In this document: piece by piece, positions 26,279 to 33,266 of the stretch
Position numbering within the stretch: position 1 is the stretch's first letter
Layout of the letters: each line of letters begins with the position of its first letter
Assembly: GCA_047615875.1 (NCBI GenBank)
Contig: JBLHGU010000033.1
Location: 1 to 37,861 of the forward strand
DNA length: 37,861 nt
DNA from: JBLHGU01 sp047615875
GTDB taxonomy: Bacteria > Pseudomonadota > Gammaproteobacteria > Arenicellales > CAJQKF01
Reading direction: 5' to 3'
The notes under the pieces: model-generated
What the model was told of the DNA's origin: nothing
The model's database searches: none
The model's input: only the letters and a program-made list of their open reading frames with translations
Made by a program: the position numbers and the translations under genes

Positions 26279-27876
26279 AGAAACTCAAAGAATATGATTA
26301 CATCGTAGTCGGTTCCGGTTCGGCAGGCTCGGTGGTGGCGAATCGACTTTCTAAAGATCCGGACTTAAAAGTTCTGTTGCTGGAAGCGGGCGGCCAGGAT
26401 AATAATTTTTGGCTGAAGCTACCCGTTGGCTACTTCCGAACTATCTACGATCCGCGTTTTTCTCGTGTCTTCGATACCGAGCCTTCAGCTTTCGCCGGAA
26501 ATCGTAACGTACTCTGGCCACGGGGGCGAGTCGTGGGTGGCTCAAGCTCGATCAACGGCTTAATATTTATTCGTGGCCAACAAGAAGATTTCGATGGTTG
26601 GGCCGAACAAGGTGCGGCTGGATGGGGCTATGCTGATGTGTTGCCACACTTCAAGGCGCTGGAATGTTTTGCCAATGGCGACGAATACTATCGTGGCTCA
26701 AGCGGTGAGCTTACGGTCTCGCGACTCAGGAATTCCAATCCTGCCTGTAATGCCTGGCTAAAAGCTGCGACGGAATTCGGGCTACCTAACAACGATGACT
26801 TTAATGGCCCCTCCACCTATGGCGTTGGACCTTATCAACTAACGATTGGCAAACATCTACGGGCCAGCGCTGCAGTAGCTTATTTAAAGCCAGCTTTGCA
26901 ACGACCCAACTTCGAATTGAGAACCAATGCCCATGTGAGCAAGGTTATTATTGAGAATAACCAAGCAGTGGGCGTGGAATGGTTGACTGATGCAAACACT
27001 GAAAGAGCCTATGCAAGTCGGGAAGTAATACTTTGTGGAGGTAGTTTACAGTCGCCACAAATACTACAGCTTTCAGGTATTGGCCCAGCAAAATTGTTGC
27101 GTCAACACGGTATAGATGTCCAGCTAGATGTACCGGAAGTTGGCGAAAACCTACAGGACCACTATCAAATTCGTGTGCTACTGGAATTAAAGCAAAAGAT
27201 TTCATTGAACAACGACGTGCGAAATCCATTTAAGTTGGCAAAAATGGGTCTTGATTGGCTTATCAACGGCCGTGGCCCATTGACTGTTGGCGCGGGCCAG
27301 GTCGGTGGGGCGGCGTGTACACGCTATGCTGTTGATAATCGACCAGATATTCAATTCAATATTATGCCGCTATCGGTTGATAAGCCAGGGTCCCCGTTGC
27401 ATAACTATCCGGGATTTACCTCGTCAGTGTGGGGCTGCCATCCAGATAGTCGTGGCACCGTATCAATTCAATCCACCGATCCGCGAAAACAAGCGCGAAT
27501 TGAAACCTGCTACCTGGAGGAAAAGCATGATCGAGATGTGATGACCGAAGGTATACGAATATTGCGAGGAATTCATAATCAACCTGCATTCAAGGATTTT
27601 TGGATTAAAGAAATATTACCTGGATCGAGTGTCGTAACGGATGCTGGTATATCTCGTGTTGTAGAGAATTCTGGAGGTACGGTATTCCATCCGGTCGGTA
27701 CCTGTCGCATGGGCAATGATGAAAAAGCTGTGGTCGATGCCCAGTTGCGGTTAAACGGTATCGATAATCTAAGGGTGATAGACGCTTCGATAATGCCAAA
27801 GATCACCTCGGCTAATACTAATGCGGCATCATTAATGATCGGCGAGAAGGGCGCTCATATGCTGCTTAATGAATAA
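26275..27876 (+). CDS. GMC-family FAD-dependent alcohol oxidoreductase
   Basis: This 533-residue flavoenzyme oxidises an alcohol to an aldehyde or ketone. The FAD-binding motif is YIVVGSGSAGSVVANRL at the N-terminus. GMC signature 1 is GGSSSINGLIFIRG and signature 2 is GGSLQSPQILQLSGIGP. The catalytic His472 is in VFHPVGTCRMG, with the partner Asn in ITSANTNAASLM. It belongs to the broad choline dehydrogenase/AlkJ-like group, and its N-terminal region (LPVGYFRTIYDPRFSRVFDTE) is closer to general alcohol dehydrogenases than to BetA as I recall. There is no signal peptide. It is translationally coupled to the enolase-superfamily gene and followed 17 nt later by a sulfatase. It likely oxidises the alcohol freed by desulfation. 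Confidence 0.9.
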   Translation: MKKLKEYDYIVVGSGSAGSVVANRLSKDPDLKVLLLEAGGQDNNFWLKLPVGYFRTIYDPRFSRVFDTEPSAFAGNRNVLWPRGRVVGGSSSINGLIFIRGQQEDFDGWAEQGAAGWGYADVLPHFKALECFANGDEYYRGSSGELTVSRLRNSNPACNAWLKAATEFGLPNNDDFNGPSTYGVGPYQLTIGKHLRASAAVAYLKPALQRPNFELRTNAHVSKVIIENNQAVGVEWLTDANTERAYASREVILCGGSLQSPQILQLSGIGPAKLLRQHGIDVQLDVPEVGENLQDHYQIRVLLELKQKISLNNDVRNPFKLAKMGLDWLINGRGPLTVGAGQVGGAACTRYAVDNRPDIQFNIMPLSVDKPGSPLHNYPGFTSSVWGCHPDSRGTVSIQSTDPRKQARIETCYLEEKHDRDVMTEGIRILRGIHNQPAFKDFWIKEILPGSSVVTDAGISRVVENSGGTVFHPVGTCRMGNDEKAVVDAQLRLNGIDNLRVIDASIMPKITSANTNAASLMIGEKGAHMLLNE

Positions 27877-27893
27877 TTCTGGGAGGCACGTTC

Positions 27894-29513
27894 ATGCAAA
27901 AAACTAATCAACCAAACATTCTGTTGATCATGGCAGATCAACTGGCGGCTCAGGCTTTAAGACTATATGGCAATACCGTATGTAAAACGCCTAACCTGGA
28001 TAAGTTAGCTACCACTGGGACGGTGTTTCGCAACGCCTATTCTAACAATCCGTTATGTGTACCAAGCCGTGCCTCAATGATTAGTGGTTTGCATAGTACC
28101 AATATCGATGTTTTTGATAATGCTAATGACCTGCCCAGTTCGGTTCCAACTATGGCGCACTATCTTCGCCAGGCTGGCTATTGGACTGAGCTGTGTGGAA
28201 AGATGCATTTTATTGGCCCAGATCAATTGCATGGTTTTGATCATCGATTAGTAACGGATGTATATCCGGCGAATTACCAGTGGATTGCCGACTGGAATGC
28301 GGGGCCAGCATACGTTCCGTCGGGAACTTCATTAAGTGGCGTAGTCGATGCTGGGCCTTCGATACGCACCCTGCAGGAAGACTATGATGATGAGGTCGAA
28401 TATCACTGTATACAAAGTATTTATGATCGTGCCCGGGAACCCGATCGTCAGCCATTTTTCGAATTAGTCTCTTTCACTTGTCCACACACGCCCTTCACCG
28501 TATCGGAGGACTATTGGAATCGCTATACAGAAGATGAAATTGATAATCCTAAAGTTGGGCCAATACCATTCGATGAGCTTGATTACCATTCAAAGGCTTT
28601 ATTTTTTGCTCACGGCAGACATCGACATAAGATTACTGCTACCCATACAAGGAATGCGCGTCACGCTTACTACGGCATGATTTCATATCTGGACGATAAA
28701 ATCGGTCGGATTTTAACCGCACTTGAAAAAACCGGTCTGCGTGATAACACCGCAATATTTTTTACCTCAGATCACGGCGAGATGATGGGGGAACGGGGCA
28801 TGTGGTTTAAACACAGTTTCTGGGACTGGTCGGCTCGGGTGCCGTTAATCGCCTCTATTCCTGGTGTGAAAGCGGGCCAAGTTGTGGAGGAGCCTGTATC
28901 GCTAGTGGATTTGTTGCCGACGTTCATCGATCTTGCCGATCCTGCTAACAAGGCAATAACACCATTGCAGCTAGATGGTAATAGCCTCCTGTCATTAATA
29001 AAAACACCAAACCCACAATGGTCTCACGCGGTTGTATCAGACTATCTTGCCATTGGGCCATGTGTGCCCTGTCGGATGATTCGACGTGGCCAATTCAAAT
29101 ACATCATGGCCGATGGTCATCCTTCGTTATTGTTTGATCTGGTCAAAGATTTGGATGAGCTCAACAACCTGATCGACAGCCCAGAGCATTTCAACGTGCA
29201 ACAGGAACTTCATCTCGAAGCAACCCTAAACTGGCATCCACAGCAACTTAGAAAACGCGTGTTAGAAAGCCAGCAACGAAGAAGGATGATCGCTAATGTT
29301 CCGGGCGCCGCACCACAGTGGGACTACCTGGCTCGCGATGGTGACCAACATCGTTATGTTCGCCTGGATGGTGTGGATACCACTAAGGCACGGGCTCGTT
29401 TGCCCAGAATAACGCCAACGCCATGTAATTGGCCCGCTCTCGAGGCACCTGTTGTGAGAGATTTGATTGAAGGCAAAAGCTCTATTGACTCTGTACTGCC
29501 TGGTTTGACTTAA
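27894..29513 (+). CDS. Choline-sulfatase-like (BetC-related) sulfatase, second copy
   Basis: This 539-residue cytoplasmic sulfatase is related to the one at 23514. It begins with PNILLIMADQLAAQ (Asp15) and has nucleophile Cys55 in NNPLCVPSRASMISGL. Shared landmarks are CGKMHFIGPDQLHGFDHRL, VTDVYPANYQW, TSDHGEMMGERGMWFKHSFW and the C-terminal ESQQRRRMIANVPGAAPQWD. Its tail after WDYLARDG differs from the other copy and is longer. That tail lies at subunit contacts in choline sulfatases, so the two may differ in substrate. GGGAGG sits 7 nt before the ATG, the best ribosome-binding site in the locus. It is the last gene of the operon; the next gene is convergent. No formylglycine-generating enzyme gene is present in the window. 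Confidence 0.88.
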   Translation: MQKTNQPNILLIMADQLAAQALRLYGNTVCKTPNLDKLATTGTVFRNAYSNNPLCVPSRASMISGLHSTNIDVFDNANDLPSSVPTMAHYLRQAGYWTELCGKMHFIGPDQLHGFDHRLVTDVYPANYQWIADWNAGPAYVPSGTSLSGVVDAGPSIRTLQEDYDDEVEYHCIQSIYDRAREPDRQPFFELVSFTCPHTPFTVSEDYWNRYTEDEIDNPKVGPIPFDELDYHSKALFFAHGRHRHKITATHTRNARHAYYGMISYLDDKIGRILTALEKTGLRDNTAIFFTSDHGEMMGERGMWFKHSFWDWSARVPLIASIPGVKAGQVVEEPVSLVDLLPTFIDLADPANKAITPLQLDGNSLLSLIKTPNPQWSHAVVSDYLAIGPCVPCRMIRRGQFKYIMADGHPSLLFDLVKDLDELNNLIDSPEHFNVQQELHLEATLNWHPQQLRKRVLESQQRRRMIANVPGAAPQWDYLARDGDQHRYVRLDGVDTTKARARLPRITPTPCNWPALEAPVVRDLIEGKSSIDSVLPGLT

Positions 29514-29592
29514 GTTCGAGTATTTTGGCAATTTACTCACTAACGCAATCGACATGCTTCTAGAAGACTCTGTCTACCAACGAATATTGTAG

Positions 29593-30204
29593 TCATCCAA
29601 ACGGTTTTTTCAAAGCATGTTCAACGAGTTCTAATCGGTCTTGTCCATAGAACATGTCGCCATCGATAAAGTACGTAGGAGAACCAAATACGGAGCGTTC
29701 TATAGCCTCATCGGTATTGGCCTGGAATATTGTCTGTATACGTGGATCACGAGCTGTATCCAATAACATTTCAGCATCATAGCCAACATCTTTTGCAATT
29801 TTAACTAAGGTTTTAGGATCCGCGTGGTCGGCATCATCGCGCCAATGTGCCTCAAGAATGGCATGAGCGAGATTGTCAGCACAAAGTTCGGCATCAACTG
29901 CGGCAATGATCATGCCACTCGACAGTGACAGATCGTTATCATGATAGGTTGGACGGCAATCGATAATGCCAACCTGGCGATACTCGGCCCAACGCTCGAT
30001 TTCACGACCGAAAAAATAAGCTATATGTGCTGCCGAGTACCCATCAAAATTCTCACCTCGAGCAACTTTTACCGACCGGCGTTGATCAAATGGCTTATGT
30101 GTAATCTGACGTCCGGCTGCAAGGGCAATTGCATTCAATTTTGCAGAGCCTAAGTAAGCAAAGGCAGAATGGGTTGAATAAAAATACTCGATAGGATTGG
30201 TCAT
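29593..30204 (-). CDS. 2-hydroxychromene-2-carboxylate isomerase-like DsbA-fold protein
   Basis: This protein of 203 residues has the thioredoxin-like fold with helical insertion found in HCCA isomerases and kappa-class glutathione transferases. The N-terminal IEYFYSTHSAFAYLGSAKL carries the Ser region used for glutathione. The C-terminal FGSPTYFIDGDMFYGQDRLE is the typical cis-Pro and terminal motif. There is no CxxC, so it is not a disulfide oxidase. I chose the ATG at 30202-30204; a GTG 30 nt upstream would add ten residues outside the fold. It likely handles a glutathione-dependent isomerisation or transfer on an aromatic or small electrophilic compound. It lies downstream of the methyltransferase on the same strand, separated by 147 nt and a hairpin. 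Exact substrate unknown. Confidence 0.85.
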   Translation of the reverse strand: MTNPIEYFYSTHSAFAYLGSAKLNAIALAAGRQITHKPFDQRRSVKVARGENFDGYSAAHIAYFFGREIERWAEYRQVGIIDCRPTYHDNDLSLSSGMIIAAVDAELCADNLAHAILEAHWRDDADHADPKTLVKIAKDVGYDAEMLLDTARDPRIQTIFQANTDEAIERSVFGSPTYFIDGDMFYGQDRLELVEHALKKPFG

Positions 30205-30306
30205 GTTGACTTCACAAGCGGAATTGATTGCCACTAGATTATAGTAATAACGGTTCGAAATGCCCGAGTTAGAAACTCATCGCATAACATTTTATAGTAA
30301 CTCCAG

Positions 30307-30342
30307 GAGGCCAGGGTAAATCAGGTTGTTAACCCCAGCCTC
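30307..30342 (-). terminator. Imperfect 10-bp hairpin after the methyltransferase gene
   Basis: Read on the minus strand, the segment 30342-30333 pairs with 30316-30307 over 10 bp with two G-U pairs and a loop of 16 nt. It begins 9 nt beyond the methyltransferase stop. No U-run follows it, so a true terminator role is uncertain. Confidence 0.35.
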
Positions 30343-30351
30343 TTATTTTTG

Positions 30352-31110
30352 CTATTGTTTTCTTATCCAGATCGAGGTTTCGGCTACACTGAAATGGTAT
30401 TTTCGTTCGTGTTCTCGAATCAGGAATGGTTGGTCCTGCACGTCTTGAAGATCAAAATGTTCACTCAGCACCAGTTTCATGCTATCCAGAGAAGTGACCT
30501 CCTTTTCGTTTTCCATGTATCCTCCCAACCTTTCCTTCCTGTTAGTGAATTCATCCCACCAGGTGAATGGCGAGCAGATGATCAGCTGGCCACCTGGATT
30601 TAACAGGTGGCTCAGTTTCTTCAGGCAGTCTCTGGGATGCGGTAATCTATCCAGAATATTTGCCAGTATCACAACATCAAATGTACCAATATTACCCGGG
30701 AGATTCTCGGCATTACCCTGAGAGAATTGTATTTTGGCAGCATCGAGATCCTCACCGAAACTACGAGATACTTTATCCGACAACTCACCTTCTCGTGTTA
30801 GATATAGCTCAACGGAAGCGGTTTTTTGAATTTCCGTGGCGGCAGCAATAAATTGGTGAGAGAAATCAATGCCAACCACCGAGTCAACGTGGCGTGCTAG
30901 TTCAAACGTAATCCTGCCTACCGAGCAGCCTAGATCCAGGGCCCGAGACCGATCGGGTAATCGGTCTAAATCAACGCAGTTCGCCAGTCGTTTATGGAAT
31001 CCTAGAGCCTGTTTTGGCCCGAAATCCCATTTCAGAATATCTGCATCAGTGCCATAGTGAAACACTAGGTACTGGTTAAGTTGTTCGGCGGTATTGTAAT
31101 AGTCTGGCAT
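30352..31110 (-). CDS. Stand-alone 4-mercaptohistidine N1-methyltransferase-like enzyme (OvoA C-terminal type)
   Basis: This 252-residue SAM-dependent methyltransferase matches, as I recall it, the C-terminal methyltransferase domain of OvoA, which methylates 4-mercaptohistidine in ovothiol A synthesis. Recognisable parts are the YYNTAEQLNQYLVFHYG start, the SAM motif RALDLGCSVGRITFELAR, GIDFSHQFIAAA, then FDVVILANILDRLPHPRDCL. PGGQLIICSPFTWWDEFTNR and ERLGGYME complete the pattern. The sulfoxide synthase part of OvoA is not next to it, and no separate copy lies in the window. It could act with an OvoA or EgtB-like enzyme encoded elsewhere, or on a different thiol or imidazole. The start ATG is at 31110. 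The fold call is firm, the substrate moderate. Confidence 0.8.
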   Translation of the reverse strand: MPDYYNTAEQLNQYLVFHYGTDADILKWDFGPKQALGFHKRLANCVDLDRLPDRSRALDLGCSVGRITFELARHVDSVVGIDFSHQFIAAATEIQKTASVELYLTREGELSDKVSRSFGEDLDAAKIQFSQGNAENLPGNIGTFDVVILANILDRLPHPRDCLKKLSHLLNPGGQLIICSPFTWWDEFTNRKERLGGYMENEKEVTSLDSMKLVLSEHFDLQDVQDQPFLIREHERKYHFSVAETSIWIRKQ

Positions 31111-31480
31111 TGTAGTTTTTCCGAAATATTGGATTACACGATTAGTCTACCCAATTAGGAAAAATCGATAAAGGGCTGGATGGTTCATATTTCCTGCATG
31201 CGCTTTGAAATAAGTCGAGTTAGTAAGCCAGCGGAGGTAACTAACACCAGTTTTTCTGACAAATACTTGAGTAAACTCAAAAACCATTTGCTTCATTAGC
31301 AGTGCCACTTACCATCCAATTTTTGAGTTATTCATGTTAGTCTGCGATGCGAATCTAAGCGATTTAACCACTGGTCGCTATTAGCGAAACTCATCAAATT
31401 TTCAGTAGCATTGACTGTTGTGTTTGCGAAGTGGCACGCGTTGATTCCAAGTTCTGTTTTTATTTCTTTAGGTTGTTTCC
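31111..31480. other. Intergenic stretch between divergent methyltransferase and psd genes
   Basis: This 370-nt AT-rich stretch carries the upstream regions of two divergent genes. TTGAGTAAACTCAA at 31267-31280 is a near-palindrome (TTGAGT, two bases, ACTCAA) that could be an operator, with another TTGAGT about 40 nt on. TCGCT-ATT-AGCGA at 31375-31387 is a short stem. No gene was seen. Confidence 0.4.
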
Positions 31481-32326
31481 GTGGATTTATTTGTACTCTT
31501 TCAGAAAACTATTCCGCAAACTTTGCTTACGGTCTTGGCAGGCAGTTTGGCTTCATCTGAGCGAAAATGGCTGAAAAACAAGTTAATCAAGAAATTTATT
31601 AAAGCTTTTGTTGTCGATATGAAGGAGGCTCAATTCGAGCGGCCCGAGCAGTACCGATCGTTTAACGAGTTTTTTACTCGACCACTCAAAGCAGGTTGTC
31701 GACCTTTAGATGTTGGTGCTGGAAATGAACAACAAGTTTTTTCTCCGGCCGATGGGGTCATCTCTGAGATTGGCGAATTGTCGGATGACCGTATCCTCCA
31801 GGCCAAGGGGATGTCTTATACCTTAAAGAATTTAATTGGCGACTCCGATTTGGCTGAATCTTGCCGTGGTGGCACTTTCGTCACCATCTATTTGTCGCCT
31901 AAGGACTATCACCGAATTCATGTGCCATTTGAGGCGACGCTAGAGTCAATTGATTACAAGCCGGGAAAATTGTTTTCGGTCAATCAACGAACAGCTAATA
32001 ACGTCCATGGTTTGTTTGCCCGAAATGAACGATTGGTCGCGACATTAGACGCCAATATATCTGGCTATGCTCTCGTGATGGTGGGTGCAATGATTGTTGG
32101 CGGCATGGAAACCAGGGCTACCGGCAAACTAAATCGTAGTAAGCATCCTTACAGTCCGAAAATCACTGCGCAGAAGTTTGCTGCAGGCGAAGAGTTTGGT
32201 CGTTTTTATTTGGGTTCAACCGTCATACTAACGTTTCCCAGGCAAATGAATATCCGCTGGGATGAAAAATTTCGTGCTGGCGCACCGGTGAAAATGGGCC
32301 AATCGCTTGGTTGGCTGGAAAAGTAA
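31481..32326 (+). CDS. psd: Phosphatidylserine decarboxylase proenzyme
   Basis: This 281-residue membrane-associated enzyme converts phosphatidylserine to phosphatidylethanolamine with a pyruvoyl cofactor made by self-cleavage. It matches the gammaproteobacterial form closely: VVDMKEAQFERPEQYRSFNE, then FFTRPLKAGCRPLD, FSPADGVISEIGEL, and TIYLSPKDYHRIHVP with the catalytic His. FSVNQRTANNVHGLFARNER and VMVGAMIVGGMETR follow. The cleavage site is FYLGSTVI, cut before Ser246, leaving an alpha chain of 36 residues. The start is GTG at 31481, and the first residues align with the known N-terminal region. It is a housekeeping lipid gene that stands alone here. Loss of it is not linked to the neighbouring loci. 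Confidence 0.96.
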   Translation: MDLFVLFQKTIPQTLLTVLAGSLASSERKWLKNKLIKKFIKAFVVDMKEAQFERPEQYRSFNEFFTRPLKAGCRPLDVGAGNEQQVFSPADGVISEIGELSDDRILQAKGMSYTLKNLIGDSDLAESCRGGTFVTIYLSPKDYHRIHVPFEATLESIDYKPGKLFSVNQRTANNVHGLFARNERLVATLDANISGYALVMVGAMIVGGMETRATGKLNRSKHPYSPKITAQKFAAGEEFGRFYLGSTVILTFPRQMNIRWDEKFRAGAPVKMGQSLGWLEK

Positions 32327-32460
32327 CCATTGTATTTTATACCGTTGGATCCCAACTCCTACTTGCCAGCCAGGTTTATAACCCGAAAATCGTTGTATAA
32401 ATTCCCTCCGAAATTTTAAAATTCACCCATAGAAGTTACATTGATAAACCGCGTTTCTGT

Positions 32461-32925
32461 TTACACTTTCTTGAAGCGCTTTTCTAACCAGACTGATGTA
32501 GCTTCTAGCGGTTTTAATCGCTCGCTGATTGTGATCTGGCATGCCCAATCGTCAGCGTCTGACTTGATATGCGTAAAAATGAGAGACTTCGACTGGTTCT
32601 TTTGTCGAAGACAAACCCTAAACTCCTTTCTCCAAAGGAAATTATTTTGCTTCGTATTAGTTGCGAGCCAGTTTTCTATAGATTGAAGAATGATAGTGCC
32701 AGGTTGACGCGGCAATAAAATAGTGTTTTCCATTTCTGATAGCAAATGCTTATTAGCCCTGATTGAACACCAGCAAGTCTCGATCGCAGAAACTGCTTGC
32801 ATAACAACGTCTTGCTCGGCTGGTAAATTAAAGTATTGTTCGACATGACCAAAACCCAGGCTGGTTATGAAGTTCTCTATTTGTTTCAAGATGCTATGAG
32901 GTGCCGTATTAATTATCGAGGTCAC
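32461..32925 (-). CDS. Uncharacterised 154-residue protein
   Basis: I do not recognise this protein. It has no signal peptide or membrane segment. The N-terminal half is helical in character (HSILKQIENFITSLGFGHVE), and the second half looks mixed with several Trp residues (IENWLATNT, DADDWACQIT, ATSVWLEKRFKKV). Codon use looks ordinary for this window. The start is a GTG at 32925 with no clear ribosome-binding site, and a TAA stands two codons upstream, so no longer version exists. It is convergent with psd, with about 134 nt between them. It may be a small cytoplasmic regulatory or stress protein, but nothing in the sequence decides that. Confidence 0.5.
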   Translation of the reverse strand: MTSIINTAPHSILKQIENFITSLGFGHVEQYFNLPAEQDVVMQAVSAIETCWCSIRANKHLLSEMENTILLPRQPGTIILQSIENWLATNTKQNNFLWRKEFRVCLRQKNQSKSLIFTHIKSDADDWACQITISERLKPLEATSVWLEKRFKKV

Positions 32926-33266
32926 GTTATCTTACAACTGTACTGGTGTCGAGTGAAAAGTGGCTGGATAGTTTTGGGTTCTCTGGTATCGTTATGTGCG
33001 TCTAGTTTAAGATCGACATTCCAGGCTGGGATGGGTTTGGGCTGGAATATGCACTTGACATCTAATCAGCAAAAATAGTCAAATGCTACGCATAATATGA
33101 GTGGCTGGTGGGTCAGTATAGAATAATAATCCCAGGTCATTTCTAGATATAAATTAACGGTTTATGGTTGGTTTACGTAGGTCATACCGTTTGTGATTTA
33201 TATAGGCATAGCCGCCCTTCTTAGGGATTGGAATCAGGCACTCACAGATATCTAACTCACCCACCC
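32926..33266. other. Intergenic stretch ahead of the monooxygenase gene
   Basis: This 341-nt stretch lies between the divergent hypothetical gene and the flavin monooxygenase gene. Short open frames overlap it but have no coding character. No promoter pair, terminator or RNA gene could be assigned by eye. Confidence 0.4.

Noticed and set aside
23514..29513. Naming the locus a betC-betA choline-to-betaine operon.
   Set aside because: BetB and BetI are missing, the GMC protein looks closer to general alcohol dehydrogenases, and the ROK regulator and enolase-superfamily enzyme do not fit that pathway.
29565..29575. TCTAGA-centred palindrome CTTCTAGAAG after the last sulfatase.
   Set aside because: A 10-base palindrome without loop or T-run cannot act as an intrinsic terminator.
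32836..33078. Plus-strand frame of 80 residues antisense to the hypothetical gene.
   Set aside because: It has no ribosome-binding site or coding character, and the opposite frame is longer with more ordinary composition.
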